A stretch of 64,000 bases of DNA from Maritimibacter sp. (GCA_017792445.1 CP051232.1:2082001-2146000), one strand, 5' to 3'; positions 1 through 8,572 are shown, counted from the stretch's first letter. Notes: generated by a model from the sequence alone, not told the origin. Translations and numbers: made by a program.

Positions 1-1
1 T

Positions 2-46
2 GGGCAGCAGCTTTTCTTCCCCAACGCTGATCCCAGCGCGATGTAA
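2..46 (+). CDS. C-terminal fragment of a gene entering from the left edge
   Basis: Fourteen in-frame codons run from the window edge to a TAA and read GQQLFFPNADPSAM. A strong intrinsic terminator follows 18 bases later, which supports a real gene end. The tail resembles, from memory, the C-terminus of TupA/PstS-like tungstate-binding proteins, and the convergent neighbour is a regulator with a periplasmic-binding-protein domain of the kind found beside such transporters. Too little is visible to name the gene; the TupA idea is inference only. Confidence 0.5.
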   Translation, partial: GQQLFFPNADPSAM

Positions 47-64
47 GGGTTGCTGTCCGAACTG

Positions 65-103
65 CCCCGGCGCGTCGTCCTTACCGGCGCGCCGGGGTTT
101 TTT
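65..103 (+). terminator. Rho-independent terminator
   Basis: A perfect 10-bp stem (CCCCGGCGCG at 65-74 with CGCGCCGGGG at 88-97) closes a 13-base loop and is followed by six T at 98-103. It ends the partial gene at the left edge. It also lies just beyond the end of the convergent regulator gene. Confidence 0.9.
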
Positions 104-118
104 ATGCGGTGGGACACG

Positions 119-991
119 TCAGCGCGACAGCCACCGCACCTCGCCCGCAGCGCCGACGTCGTAGCCGCCCAAAGCCTCTGCCTTGGCGCGGAAAGCATCC
201 GTCCGGGTGAAGGCCATCAAACGCTGGAACGGCGGCGTGAACCACGCGCGGCGGTCGATCAGAAGGTCGAAACGCTCGTCGACCAACGGCACGAATCCCA
301 GCCCGAACTGACGCGCCATCGCGCCGATCCCAAGCGCCGCCTCTGCCTCGCCCGCCGCGACGGCGGCTGCCGCGTCGCTTTCGGTGCGGGCGACCGTGCC
401 CGACGCCAACAGGTCGTCGCGTGTCATCCCGGCGTCCTTTAGCAGACGTCCAAGCAGCGCCGCCGCCCCGGCGCCTTCCTGCCGCAGGGCCATCCGGCGG
501 CCCTTGAGGTCGGCGAAGCCCTGCACGTCGCGATCCAGCCCATCCGCCAGCAGGATACCCCGCGCCCGCGTGGCCCAGCCGATCAGAACGCATCCGCCCA
601 GCCCGCGCGCCGTGACGGTGGCGATGTTCCAGCCGTCGTCCTCGGGAACGTGTATCCCCGCGGCGGCAGCCTGACCGGCGGCGAAACGCTCCAGCCCGTC
701 AAGGCTGCCATCGGTCAAGGTCGCCAGCCCGGCGCCGCTTTCGCGTATCGCCCAGTCCAGCAGCGGATCGTGCGAGCCGGCCACCACGTCCGGGCGGATG
801 CCGGGCGCGCCGCCGTCGCCGCCCTCGATCCAGGCGTGGATCTCTTCGGCGGGGAACAGCAGCTTGCCGGTGATGCGCCGGTGCGGGATCTCGTCCGCTG
901 CGGCGAGGTCGTAGACCTTGCGCTCGCGCACCCGCAGCAGTTCAGCCACTTCCTTGGTCGTCAGGTATCGCGGCTGGTCCATTTCGGGCAT
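119..991 (-). CDS. Helix-turn-helix regulator with PBP-like ligand domain
   Basis: A 290-residue protein. Residues about 8-55 (YLTTKEVAELLRVRERKVY) form an excisionase/MerR-like DNA-binding helix-turn-helix. The rest, from about residue 85, looks like the periplasmic-binding-protein-like domain (PF12727 type) found in cytoplasmic regulators near molybdate or tungstate transport genes. There is no signal peptide, so the ligand domain should sense a small oxyanion or other metabolite inside the cell. It converges on the partial gene at the left edge, which may encode a tungstate-type binding protein. Start codons at 991 and 982 are both possible and neither has a strong Shine-Dalgarno. Domain call is good; ligand is inference. 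Confidence 0.8.
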   Translation of the reverse strand: MPEMDQPRYLTTKEVAELLRVRERKVYDLAAADEIPHRRITGKLLFPAEEIHAWIEGGDGGAPGIRPDVVAGSHDPLLDWAIRESGAGLATLTDGSLDGLERFAAGQAAAAGIHVPEDDGWNIATVTARGLGGCVLIGWATRARGILLADGLDRDVQGFADLKGRRMALRQEGAGAAALLGRLLKDAGMTRDDLLASGTVARTESDAAAAVAAGEAEAALGIGAMARQFGLGFVPLVDERFDLLIDRRAWFTPPFQRLMAFTRTDAFRAKAEALGGYDVGAAGEVRWLSR

Positions 992-1070
992 CTGTCGGGG
1001 TAACTTCGTGCGGTGGAGTGGACAGGATGACCCGCTGCGACCCGGACGGCAAGGGCGCGCCGTGTCAACG

Positions 1071-1147
1071 TGGTGACCCCGGCAGGATTCGAACCTGCAA
1101 CCTGCCCCTTAGGAGGGGGCTGCTCTATCCAGTTGAGCCACGGGGCC
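1071..1147 (-). tRNA. tRNA-Arg (anticodon CCT)
   Basis: The minus strand folds into a full cloverleaf of 77 bases with an encoded CCA end. The acceptor is GGCCCCG paired with CGGGGTC, the D stem GCTC/GAGC, the anticodon stem GCCCC/GGGGC around loop CTCCTAA, and the T arm GCAGG-TTCGAAT-CCTGC. The anticodon CCT reads AGG. It stands alone between a regulator gene and a phosphatase gene. Confidence 0.96.
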
Positions 1148-1247
1148 ACGCAGTCAGCGTGATAGTCCAGTCGCTGTCGCCTGTCATCCGTAAACTCCCC
1201 GCAAATTGCCACCTGCGCGCGGGTGCGGCGGATGATACGGTGCGCGC

Positions 1248-2006
1248 ATGAGCCTGTTGCGAAAACTCTTTGGCGGGCGTCCGGCGACGCAGGGTGCGTC
1301 CGGCGACGCCTTTCCGCCCCCGGTGCCGGACCAGACTTTTTACGCCATCGGCGACATCCATGGCTGTGCCGAAAAGCTGCGCGCATTGGTCGACCACGTG
1401 AACGCGGAAGACCCCCACGCGCCCCTGATCTGCGTCGGCGACTACGTCGACCGGGGCGAGCAGTCGGCCGAGGTGCTGCGGTTGTTGATGCGGCTTCCCG
1501 ACACCCGGCCCGGGCCCGTGGTGTGCCTTGCCGGGAACCACGAGGCGATGCTGCTGGACGTGCTGGACGATCCGCAACGGAGCGGCAGCCGCTGGCTGCG
1601 CCACGGCGGGCTTCAGACACTGGCCAGCTTCGGTGTCGCTCCGGGCGGGTCGGAGGACCGCACGGCGATGGCGGCGCGGCTGCGCGAGGCGATGGGCGAC
1701 GAGATGCTGGCGTGGCTGCGGGCCCTGCCGGGCTGGTGGCAAAGCGGCAATGTCGCGGTGGTGCACGCGGCGGCCGACCCGTGGCTGCCGATCGAGGCGC
1801 AGGCGGACAGCACGCTGATGTGGGGCCATCCCGATTTTCGCCGCATGGCCCGCACCGACGGGGTCTGGGTCGTGCATGGTCACACGATCACCGAGCAGCC
1901 CCATATCAGCGGCGGCTGCATCGGCATCGACACCGGCGCCTACACCGGCGGTCCGCTGACGCTGGCGCGGATCTCGGCGGACGGGGTGACGTTCGAGGGC
2001 GTCTGA
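1248..2006 (+). CDS. PPP-family serine/threonine protein phosphatase
   Basis: A 252-residue cytoplasmic metallophosphoesterase. The three PPP signature blocks are present in order: GDIHG (about residue 32), GDYVDRG (about 64) and GNHE (about 96), followed by metal-ligand histidines (VVHAAADPW near 167 and VVHGHTI near 208). These residues bind a dinuclear metal centre that hydrolyses phosphoesters, as in bacterial PphA/PrpA-type enzymes. Length is normal for the family. The physiological substrate cannot be told from sequence, and a dinucleotide polyphosphate hydrolase role is also conceivable in this superfamily. Confidence 0.85.
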   Translation: MSLLRKLFGGRPATQGASGDAFPPPVPDQTFYAIGDIHGCAEKLRALVDHVNAEDPHAPLICVGDYVDRGEQSAEVLRLLMRLPDTRPGPVVCLAGNHEAMLLDVLDDPQRSGSRWLRHGGLQTLASFGVAPGGSEDRTAMAARLREAMGDEMLAWLRALPGWWQSGNVAVVHAAADPWLPIEAQADSTLMWGHPDFRRMARTDGVWVVHGHTITEQPHISGGCIGIDTGAYTGGPLTLARISADGVTFEGV

Positions 2007-2064
2007 GCCAACCACGGGGCAAGGATGTGCTGCGCATGGACAGCGGCCTTCGCGCTGGTCTAAC

Positions 2065-2760
2065 GTGCGCCGGGCAGGCGGGGGCACATCCGCCAAGGGG
2101 GAGGACGGGACGCTGACGGACCGCACGATACTTTGCTTCGGCGACAGCAACACGCATGGCACCCGGGCGCTTCGGTTCCTCAACGATCGCCGGCGTCACG
2201 CGAAGCCTGCCCGCTGGCCCACGGTAATGGCCGAAACGCTTGGCGACGGCTGGGATGTGATCGCCGAGGGGCATCCGGGCCGCACCGCCGTCTTCGACGA
2301 TCCCATCGAGGGCGAGCACAAGAACGGCATCCGCGCGCTGCCCGCGCTGCTGGAAACGCACCTGCCGCTGGACTTTGTGATCGTGATGCTGGGCACCAAC
2401 GACACCAAGACCCGCTTCTCGGCCACGGCGTTCGATATCGCCAAGGGGCTGGAGCGGATCGCGAAGACGATTCTTGCCTCGGACGCGGGTCCGGACGGCA
2501 GCGCGCCCAAGGTGCTTCTGGCCGCGCCGGTGCCGGTGATCGAGGTCGGCCCCATCGCGCCGATGTTCGTCGGCGCACAGGCAAAGTCGGCAGACCTTGC
2601 AGAACATCTTCAAGCCGCCGCCGGGCGGCTGGGGGCGGGGTTCATCGACCTCGCGCCCGTCGCACAGGCCGATCCGGTGGACGGCGTGCATCTCACGGCA
2701 GAGGCGCAGGCCGCCATCGGGCGCGCCATGGCCGGCGCCGTGCAACAGCTATTTTCCTGA
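2065..2760 (+). CDS. SGNH/GDSL-family hydrolase
   Basis: A 231-residue esterase-like protein with the SGNH blocks in order: the nucleophile block GDSNTHG, an oxyanion glycine in GHPGRTA, the LGTNDTK block, and the catalytic Asp/His pair in DGVHLTAEA. It should hydrolyse a small ester; the substrate is unknown. The frame opens at a GTG at 2065, but homology begins only at LTDRTILCFGD. A purine-rich GGGGAGG sits about 8 bases before an in-frame CTG at 2113, so the real start may be this non-canonical CTG. It precedes a ribokinase gene by 14 bases and is probably cotranscribed with it. Confidence 0.85.
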   Translation: MRRAGGGTSAKGEDGTLTDRTILCFGDSNTHGTRALRFLNDRRRHAKPARWPTVMAETLGDGWDVIAEGHPGRTAVFDDPIEGEHKNGIRALPALLETHLPLDFVIVMLGTNDTKTRFSATAFDIAKGLERIAKTILASDAGPDGSAPKVLLAAPVPVIEVGPIAPMFVGAQAKSADLAEHLQAAAGRLGAGFIDLAPVAQADPVDGVHLTAEAQAAIGRAMAGAVQQLFS

Positions 2761-2774
2761 GGAGTGAAACCACA

Positions 2775-3695
2775 GTGAGCGCACCTATCGTGATCCTCGG
2801 CGTTTTCGTCGCCGACACCGCCTATCGCGCCGACCGGATGCCGAAAATGGGCGAGACCATCATGGGCAACAGCTTCAAGCTGGGGCCGGGGGGCAAGGGC
2901 TCGAACCAGTCGGTCGCGGCGGCGAAAGCGGGCGGCGACGTGCGGATGATCACCCGGCTGGGCAAGGACGCCTTCGCGGACATCGCGTTGGCGACATGGT
3001 CCGAGGCCGGCGTGGTGCCCGAGATCGAGCAGACCGAGGACAGCTATACCGGCGCGGCCTACATCTTCATCGAGGAATCGACGGGCAACAACGCGATCAT
3101 CATCTCGCCGGGTGCGGCGGGGACCATCGACGTTCCGTTCGTCGAGCGGCAGGCGGACCTGATCCGGGGTGCCTCCGTCTTCATGACGCAGCTGGAACAG
3201 CCGATGCCGGCAGCCGTGCGGGCACTTGAGATCGCGCGCGAAGGCTCGGGCGTCACGATCCTGAACCCGGCGCCCGCGGCAGAGTTGCCCGAGGGCATGC
3301 TGGCGCTGTGCGACTACGTCACACCGAACGAATCCGAAGCCGAAAGCATCACCGGCCTGCCGGTCTCGACCGTCGAGGAAGCGCAGGCGGCGGCGGAGAT
3401 CCTGCTGGCGCGCGGGGCGAAGGCCGCGATCATCACGCTGGGCGAGAAGGGCGCGCTGTACCACGACGCAACCCGCTCGGAACACGTGCCGCCGTTCTCT
3501 GCCGGATCGGTTGTGGAAACGACCGGCGCGGGCGACGCGTTCAACGGCGCATTCGCCGCGGCGCTGGCCGAGGGAATGGACCCGGTCGACGCGGTGCGCT
3601 TTGGCTGCGCCTGCGCCGCGATCTCGGTCACGCGTCCGGGCACTGCGCCCTCGATGCCGGCGCGGGCGGAGATCGACGCGCTGCTGGCGGGCTGA
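2775..3695 (+). CDS. rbsK: Ribokinase
   Basis: A 306-residue PfkB-family sugar kinase that phosphorylates D-ribose at O5 with ATP. Visible marks are the N-terminal GPGGKGSNQSVAAAK substrate motif, NPAPA, the NESE region and the C-terminal anion-hole signature TTGAGDAFNGAF with its catalytic Asp. The GTG at 2775 is the start because a GGAG Shine-Dalgarno lies about 10 bases upstream and the reading MSAPIVILGVFVAD matches the family N-terminus. No ribose transporter is nearby; the adjacent SGNH hydrolase is the likely operon partner. A related sugar or nucleoside kinase cannot be excluded. Confidence 0.88.
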   Translation: MSAPIVILGVFVADTAYRADRMPKMGETIMGNSFKLGPGGKGSNQSVAAAKAGGDVRMITRLGKDAFADIALATWSEAGVVPEIEQTEDSYTGAAYIFIEESTGNNAIIISPGAAGTIDVPFVERQADLIRGASVFMTQLEQPMPAAVRALEIAREGSGVTILNPAPAAELPEGMLALCDYVTPNESEAESITGLPVSTVEEAQAAAEILLARGAKAAIITLGEKGALYHDATRSEHVPPFSAGSVVETTGAGDAFNGAFAAALAEGMDPVDAVRFGCACAAISVTRPGTAPSMPARAEIDALLAG

Positions 3696-3718
3696 CGCGG
3701 TCCTGGAGACGGGCGATT

Positions 3719-3781
3719 GGGGGCTCTGCCCCCGTCGCACCGTTGGTGCGACTCCCCCGAGGTATTTGGAAAGAGAAGAAG
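3719..3781 (+). repeat. Dispersed intergenic hairpin repeat, copy 1
   Basis: Two short hairpins (GGGGGC/GCCCCC at 3719-3733 and GTCGCACC/GGTGCGAC at 3734-3752) are followed by a purine-rich tail at 3760-3781 that starts AGGTATTTGG and ends AGAGAAGAAG. The same layout occurs inside cobN (32391-32439) and, on the other strand, at 49513-49552. It fills the gap between the ribokinase gene and tRNA-Trp. Function unknown. Confidence 0.75.
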
Positions 3782-3841
3782 CGGCATGTGCGTCCGCCGG
3801 GAGGCGGCGCTTGTTTGTTCACGCTGCGTGGAGGATTGGCC

Positions 3842-3917
3842 TGGCAGGGGCGGAGGGGCTCGAACCCCCGACCCTCGGTTTTGGAGACCGATGCTCTACC
3901 AACTGAGCTACACCCCT
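3842..3917 (-). tRNA. tRNA-Trp (anticodon CCA)
   Basis: The minus strand gives a 76-base cloverleaf with encoded CCA. The acceptor AGGGGTG pairs with CGCCCCT, the D stem is GCTC/GAGC, the anticodon stem TCGGT/ACCGA encloses CTCCAAA, and the T arm is GGGGG-TTCGAGC-CCCTC. In many bacteria this tRNA lies between tuf and secE-nusG. Here a zntB-like gene separates it from tuf, and no secE follows. Confidence 0.96.
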
Positions 3918-4002
3918 AGGCCGGCCTGCTGGGTACGCATTCCCACGGGCAAACGCAAGAGCAATCAGGGGGCTGGGCGGGGAAATATGGCCCGGTGGCG
4001 CG

Positions 4003-5013
4003 TCAGGGGTCCTTGCGGCGCCAGCGGCCCGGAACGTTGACCCAGCGCATGCGCCACAGCACCAGGAGTTGCAGCACCAGCACCACGCAGAGGGCGGCGG
4101 AGAATTCCCAGAAAGCGCCGCCGTCTTCGGACCCCGGTATGCCGCCGAGGTTCACGCCCAGAAGGCCCGTCAGGAAGCTGAGCGGCAGGAACACGGCCGA
4201 GATCACCGACAGGATGTATAGGTTGCGGTTCAGCCGGTCGGAATGCGCGCTGGCGATCTCGTCGCGGGCGACGATCAGGCGTTCGGCAAGACCTTCGAGA
4301 TCCTCGACGGTGCGGGTCAGCGCGTCCTGCGATTCGGCGATCTCAAGCCGGGCCTCTCCTTCGATGAAACCCAGCCGTTCTGCCGCCAGCAGCCCCAGAG
4401 CGTCGCGCTGCGGGCGCAGATAGCGGCGCAGGTCGACGAGTTCCTGCCGGATGTCGGTGATCTGCGGGCGCAGGGTGCCGGGGTCGGCGGCGTCGGACAG
4501 CACCGCCTGCTCGATCCGTTCGCCATCGTCGTCCAGCACGTCCACGCGGTCGATGATCCGGGCGTTCAGGCGGGCGACGATATCGGCGAGGAAGGTGCCC
4601 GCGTCCTGCGGCCCGTCCCCGGCGGCCACGGTCTCGCGCAGTTCGCGGACCGAAGCGAGCTGGCGCAGGGACAGGGTGACGATGCGGGCGGGGTCGATCC
4701 AGATGCGGAGCGAGACCATGTCCTCGGGTTCGGCGCCGGGGTTGGTGTTGACGCCGCGCAGGAAGATCATCGCGCCGTCGCCGTGAAAGCTGACGCGGGG
4801 CCGGGTGGCGTCGGCGACCAGCGCGTGACGCACGGCGACGGGAAGATAGGCCATATGGGCCTCGATCCACGCGGCGGCGCCGGGATCGCCGGCGTTCATG
4901 TGGACCCATGCCAGTTCCGGCGATTCGAGAGAGTCCGCTATGGCCTGACCGGTCAGTTCCGCACCGGGGGTGGCGCCGTTGAGACTGTGGGCGAAAAGGA
5001 TGTGGTCACTCAT
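4003..5013 (-). CDS. zntB: Zinc transporter ZntB (CorA family)
   Basis: A 336-residue inner-membrane protein with a large cytoplasmic N-terminal domain, a long acidic helical stalk (about residues 150-260) and two C-terminal membrane segments. The first membrane segment ends in the 2-TM-GxN signature GVNLGGIPG, the form typical of ZntB rather than the GMN of Mg-transporting CorA. Family members move zinc or other divalent cations across the inner membrane. It lies downstream of tuf after that gene's terminator, and upstream of tRNA-Trp on the same strand. Confidence 0.88.
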   Translation of the reverse strand: MSDHILFAHSLNGATPGAELTGQAIADSLESPELAWVHMNAGDPGAAAWIEAHMAYLPVAVRHALVADATRPRVSFHGDGAMIFLRGVNTNPGAEPEDMVSLRIWIDPARIVTLSLRQLASVRELRETVAAGDGPQDAGTFLADIVARLNARIIDRVDVLDDDGERIEQAVLSDAADPGTLRPQITDIRQELVDLRRYLRPQRDALGLLAAERLGFIEGEARLEIAESQDALTRTVEDLEGLAERLIVARDEIASAHSDRLNRNLYILSVISAVFLPLSFLTGLLGVNLGGIPGSEDGGAFWEFSAALCVVLVLQLLVLWRMRWVNVPGRWRRKDP

Positions 5014-5066
5014 GGTCGGTCACTCGTCTGCGTTGCGGCTGAACCTAGCGCCCTGCGCCGGGGGCG

Positions 5067-5104
5067 CAAAAGAAAACGGCCCGCGCGAGGGGCGCGGGCC
5101 GTTT
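5067..5104 (-). terminator. Rho-independent terminator of tuf
   Basis: A 13-bp perfect stem (AAACGGCCCGCGC and its complement at 5074-5086 and 5092-5104) is followed on the minus strand by a T-rich run (TTTTCTTTTG). It lies 24 bases past the tuf stop codon and before the zntB start. Confidence 0.92.
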
Positions 5105-5127
5105 CCGGAAGTTCTGGAGGCGATCGA

Positions 5128-6303
5128 TTACTCGATGATTTCCGACACGACGCCGGCGCCGACGGTGCGGCCGCCTTCACGGATGGCGAAGCGCAGGCCG
5201 TTTTCCATCGCGATCGGCGCGATCAGTTCAACCGTGAACGACACGTTGTCGCCCGGCATCACCATCTCGGTGCCGTCGGCCAGGGTCACGGTGCCGGTCA
5301 CGTCCGTGGTCCGGAAGTAGAACTGCGGACGGTAGTTCGCGAAGAACGGGGTGTGACGGCCACCTTCCTCTTTGGTGAGGATGTAGGCCTCGGCCTTGAA
5401 CTTCGTGTGCGGCTTCACCGAACCCGGCTTGCAGAGAACCTGGCCACGCTCGACGCCTTCACGGTCGATACCGCGCAGCAGCGCGCCGATGTTGTCGCCG
5501 GCTTCACCGCGATCCAGCAGCTTGCGGAACATTTCCACGCCGGTGCAGGTCGTCTTCTTGGTGTCCTTGATGCCGACGATTTCCAGTTCGTCGCCCACGT
5601 TCACCACGCCACGCTCGACACGGCCGGTCACAACGGTGCCGCGGCCCGAGATCGAGAACACGTCTTCGATCGGCATCAGGAACGGCTGGTCCACAGCACG
5701 CTCGGGGGTCGGGATGTACTCGTCGACGGCGGCGAGAAGTTCCTTGATCTTCTCTTCACCGATCTCCGGGTTGTCGCCGTTCATGGCGGCCAGAGCCGAA
5801 CCCGCGATGATCGGAATGTCGTCGCCCGGGAACTCGTACGAGCTCAGCAGTTCGCGAACTTCCATCTCGACCAGCTCGAGCAGTTCCTCGTCGTCCACCT
5901 GGTCGACCTTGTTCAGGAAAACGACCAGCGCCGGAACGCCGACCTGACGGGCCAGCAGGATGTGCTCGCGCGTCTGCGGCATCGGGCCGTCAGCGGCGTT
6001 CACGACCAGGATCGCGCCGTCCATCTGGGCGGCACCGGTGATCATGTTCTTCACGTAGTCGGCGTGGCCGGGGCAGTCGACGTGCGCGTAGTGACGGTTC
6101 TCGGTCTCGTATTCCACGTGAGCGGTCGAGATCGTGATGCCGCGGGCCTTCTCTTCCGGCGCGCCGTCGATCTGGTCATACGCACGGAAGTCACCGAAGT
6201 ACTTCGTGATGGCCGCCGTCAGCGTCGTCTTGCCATGGTCAACGTGGCCAATCGTGCCGATGTTGACGTGCGGTTTGTTACGTTCAAACTTTTCCTTAGC
6301 CAT
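5128..6303 (-). CDS. tuf: Elongation factor Tu
   Basis: A 391-residue translational GTPase that delivers aminoacyl-tRNA to the ribosomal A site. G motifs are intact: GHVDHGKT (residues 18-25), DCPGH and NKVD, followed by the two beta-barrel domains ending in [10 protein letters not shown]. Length matches the family. The start [20 protein letters not shown] is standard. Alphaproteobacteria often carry two tuf copies, one in the str operon; this copy has its own terminator and no rps or fus genes beside it, so it is probably the stand-alone copy. Confidence 0.98.
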   Translation of the reverse strand: MAKEKFERNKPHVNIGTIGHVDHGKTTLTAAITKYFGDFRAYDQIDGAPEEKARGITISTAHVEYETENRHYAHVDCPGHADYVKNMITGAAQMDGAILVVNAADGPMPQTREHILLARQVGVPALVVFLNKVDQVDDEELLELVEMEVRELLSSYEFPGDDIPIIAGSALAAMNGDNPEIGEEKIKELLAAVDEYIPTPERAVDQPFLMPIEDVFSISGRGTVVTGRVERGVVNVGDELEIVGIKDTKKTTCTGVEMFRKLLDRGEAGDNIGALLRGIDREGVERGQVLCKPGSVKPHTKFKAEAYILTKEEGGRHTPFFANYRPQFYFRTTDVTGTVTLADGTEMVMPGDNVSFTVELIAPIAMENGLRFAIREGGRTVGAGVVSEIIE

Positions 6304-6421
6304 CCTCAGGGCGCCTCGTAGTCAAAGGGGGCACCATGCCCCGGTCCAGTACGCGCGCTGACTTATTGGCTGGACAGCGGAAAATCAAGCGCATCTTCGG
6401 TGGAAAGGCGGGCGGGCCGCC

Positions 6422-6961
6422 TTATTCGTAGGGCGGGCGGAACCAGTCGGGGTTCTCTTCCATCCAGGTTTCGATCTGCTTGGCGGCCTGAGCCGACAGG
6501 ATCTCGAGCAGACGCTCTTTCGTCGGGAAGGCGCCGGCACCGTTGTAGGCCGAGATCACGCTGATTTCGTGGGCTTCCTCGTTCAGCTTGCGGGCAAGCT
6601 GGTCGTCCCACAGTGTCACGGTCATCAGCAGGACCGATTTCAGCGACGGCACCAGCGGTACGCCGGCGTCGAGCGAGGTCAGGAAGTAGGCGTCGACGCT
6701 CATGCCAAGGTGGTACAGGCGGTCGCCCTGGTACCGGCCGAACCGGTCGTCGACCGCGCCCTCGATGGCCGCCTGCCATTCCGCCTCGGTCACTTCGATG
6801 GAGCCCGGACCGATCGAGGGTTTGCGGGCAACCACGAGATTATGGCCAAGCTTGAAGGCGCCTAGATCGACCGGCTTCTCGTCGAGGTCGCTGCGCGGGT
6901 CACAGCCCGCGAGGACAAGCGCCGCCACAAGGAATGCCAGTGTTTTCAAAGCTCGGTGCAT
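6422..6961 (-). CDS. Predicted lipoprotein, function unknown
   Basis: A 179-residue protein starting at the ATG at 6961 (MHRALKTLAFLVAALVLAGC). The hydrophobic stretch ends in a good lipobox LAGC, so the Cys at residue 20 should be lipidated and the protein anchored on the periplasmic side of a membrane. The mature part is acidic and soluble, without a motif I recognise. The frame continues upstream, but those codons would bury the signal peptide. It follows the winged-helix gene on the same strand after about 90 bases. Confidence 0.75.
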   Translation of the reverse strand: MHRALKTLAFLVAALVLAGCDPRSDLDEKPVDLGAFKLGHNLVVARKPSIGPGSIEVTEAEWQAAIEGAVDDRFGRYQGDRLYHLGMSVDAYFLTSLDAGVPLVPSLKSVLLMTVTLWDDQLARKLNEEAHEISVISAYNGAGAFPTKERLLEILSAQAAKQIETWMEENPDWFRPPYE

Positions 6962-7050
6962 GCCGACCCCTCTTGCCTGCGTTCCGACCCGATTATCCCA
7001 GCCCGCGGCGCGGTGCAACGCTGCGGCAAGCCCGGACAGGTCGCAGCGGA

Positions 7051-7770
7051 TCAAATCATGCGGATGACCTTGCGGTCGATCGCAAGCATGTAGCCCTTGC
7101 GGGCGATGTTCTTCACCAGCATCTCGCTGACCATCTGGTTGCCAAGCGAATCCCGCAGCCGCTTGATCCGCGTGGCGCCGGACGCCTCGTCGCAGTCGGC
7201 GGCGTCGCGGCCCGAGATCATCGCCTCGATCTCGGCGCCCGTCAGCACGTCCTCGTCCATCCGGGCCTCGGCCAGCACCGCGAGCGTTTCGATGGCGGCG
7301 CCGGTCAGGGTGAACTCGAGGTTGTCGTTGAGATAGACCTTGTTCTCGTCGCGGCTGATCACCATCGATGACACCTGAAGACCCGACCGTTCGAACTGGG
7401 CGATGCGCCGGTTCAGGGTGGCGATGGTCACAAGAAACACCAGCGCGGCGATCAGCAGCGCGGCGGCGAAGACCAGCAGCACGAACATGATCACCCGGTA
7501 GCTCGCCAGCACCTCGGAGAAGGCGGCGCCGCTTTCGGCGAGGATGCCCAGCAGCGTGGTCTCGGCGCTCGAATCGGGCGAGGTCAGATCGTATTCAAGA
7601 AAAATGCGGTCGACGCGATCCACGAAGGCGGTCGCGGTCGGCAGGTTCATGAAGAGAAGCACCGCGGCGATCGCAAGGATGCCCACGATGGCGGCAAGCC
7701 CGAAGGCGACCACCCGGCCGCCGGAGCGCCGGGTGGTTGCGATGTCCTGCCCGTTGTCTGAACGGTTCAT
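7051..7770 (-). CDS. Membrane-anchored winged-helix transcriptional regulator
   Basis: A 239-residue protein with two predicted membrane segments (about residues 20-42 and 93-117) separated by about 50 residues, then a cytoplasmic C-terminal OmpR/PhoB-type winged-helix domain (about 140-239, ending NIARKGYMLAIDRKVIRM). The order is the reverse of ToxR/CadC, where the DNA-binding domain is N-terminal. The topology places the loop 43-92 in the periplasm as a possible sensor. Targets are unknown; the downstream lipoprotein gene and the small secreted protein upstream are candidates. Confidence 0.78.
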   Translation of the reverse strand: MNRSDNGQDIATTRRSGGRVVAFGLAAIVGILAIAAVLLFMNLPTATAFVDRVDRIFLEYDLTSPDSSAETTLLGILAESGAAFSEVLASYRVIMFVLLVFAAALLIAALVFLVTIATLNRRIAQFERSGLQVSSMVISRDENKVYLNDNLEFTLTGAAIETLAVLAEARMDEDVLTGAEIEAMISGRDAADCDEASGATRIKRLRDSLGNQMVSEMLVKNIARKGYMLAIDRKVIRMI

Positions 7771-7779
7771 AGAGCGAAT

Positions 7780-8013
7780 TTACCCGCCCGGTGTAACCTT
7801 GACTATAGCCAAGAGTTGCATGCCCTGGCTGGCCAGGGCGCTCTCGACGATGGGCGTGGCTGCGCCGACGTTGCAGGCATTGTCGGGGACCGACATGCGC
7901 GAGTGAACGTATTGGCTGCCCTTCTTCGCCTTGTACTCGACCGTACAGGCCGCCGAGGCGGCGGTGCCGATCAAGGCCAGTGCGAAGGCAAGTATGACGG
8001 TGTGCTGTTTCAT
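7780..8013 (-). CDS. Small secreted protein, function unknown
   Basis: A 77-residue protein from the ATG at 8013. Residues 1-22 (MKQHTVILAFALALIGTAAS) form a Sec signal peptide with AxA-type cleavage, leaving about 55 residues with two cysteines (SAACTVEY and DNACNVG) that could form one disulfide. The 3' end lies 9 bases from the membrane winged-helix gene start on the same strand, which suggests cotranscription. I do not recognise the family. Confidence 0.6.
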   Translation of the reverse strand: MKQHTVILAFALALIGTAASAACTVEYKAKKGSQYVHSRMSVPDNACNVGAATPIVESALASQGMQLLAIVKVTPGG

Positions 8014-8221
8014 AGGCTGATCTTTGCCCAGACCCGGCTGGTTATTCAATATCCGCAGGGGTTTCCGGTCTTTGTCATCGGATAACACGGCGGCGGAAAG
8101 GCGCTGTCATCGCATAACCGGAAGCCGATATTGCCTGACCGGAACGGGTCGTGGCGAGGTGGTGTTGTCCGCGGGACTGCCGAACGCATTCGGTACCGCA
8201 AACACCAGAAAGGACTGTCCG

Positions 8222-8572
8222 ATGACCAAGAAGATTATCGCCACCGCCCTCGCCGCCAGCCTCGCACTGACCGCTGCCACCGTGTCGCCCGCCAGCGCTT
8301 TGGACCGCGGCGAAACCACCCGCCTTATCCTTGGCGTGGGTACGCTGTTCGCGCTGGGCCACCTGATCGGCGAAGGCACCAAGAACCGGTCCACCGTGAC
8401 CCGCAACACCCCGCCGCAGCGCTACACGCCGCCGCGCTACAACAACCCGCCGCAGCGCCACAATCCGCCGCACCAGCGCAACAACGTCGTCCGCGTGCCG
8501 TCGCACTGCATCCACGGCCGCGGTGGCAACCGTTGGGTCGACTGGCAGTGCGCCAATCGCGCCGGCTACTGA
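8222..8572 (+). CDS. Small secreted proline/asparagine-rich protein
   Basis: A 116-residue protein with a signal peptide (MTKKIIATALAASLALTAAT, cleavage after SPASA). A short hydrophobic stretch (LILGVGTLFALGHLI) is followed by a low-complexity region of Pro, Asn, Gln, Arg and Tyr with repeated PPQR and NPP units, and a C-terminal segment with two cysteines (SHCIHGRGG and DWQCANR). AAGGA about 9 bases upstream supports the ATG at 8222. Function unknown; exported from the cytoplasm. Confidence 0.65.
   Translation: MTKKIIATALAASLALTAATVSPASALDRGETTRLILGVGTLFALGHLIGEGTKNRSTVTRNTPPQRYTPPRYNNPPQRHNPPHQRNNVVRVPSHCIHGRGGNRWVDWQCANRAGY

Noticed and set aside
4243-6321. A very long open frame on the strand opposite tuf and zntB
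   Set aside because: It is a shadow frame caused by high GC and third-position bias; tuf and zntB are certain on the other strand.
8222-8572. Repeated PPQR/NPP units as a DNA repeat or CRISPR-like array
   Set aside because: They are short codon-level repeats of a proline-rich protein with no regular spacer pattern.
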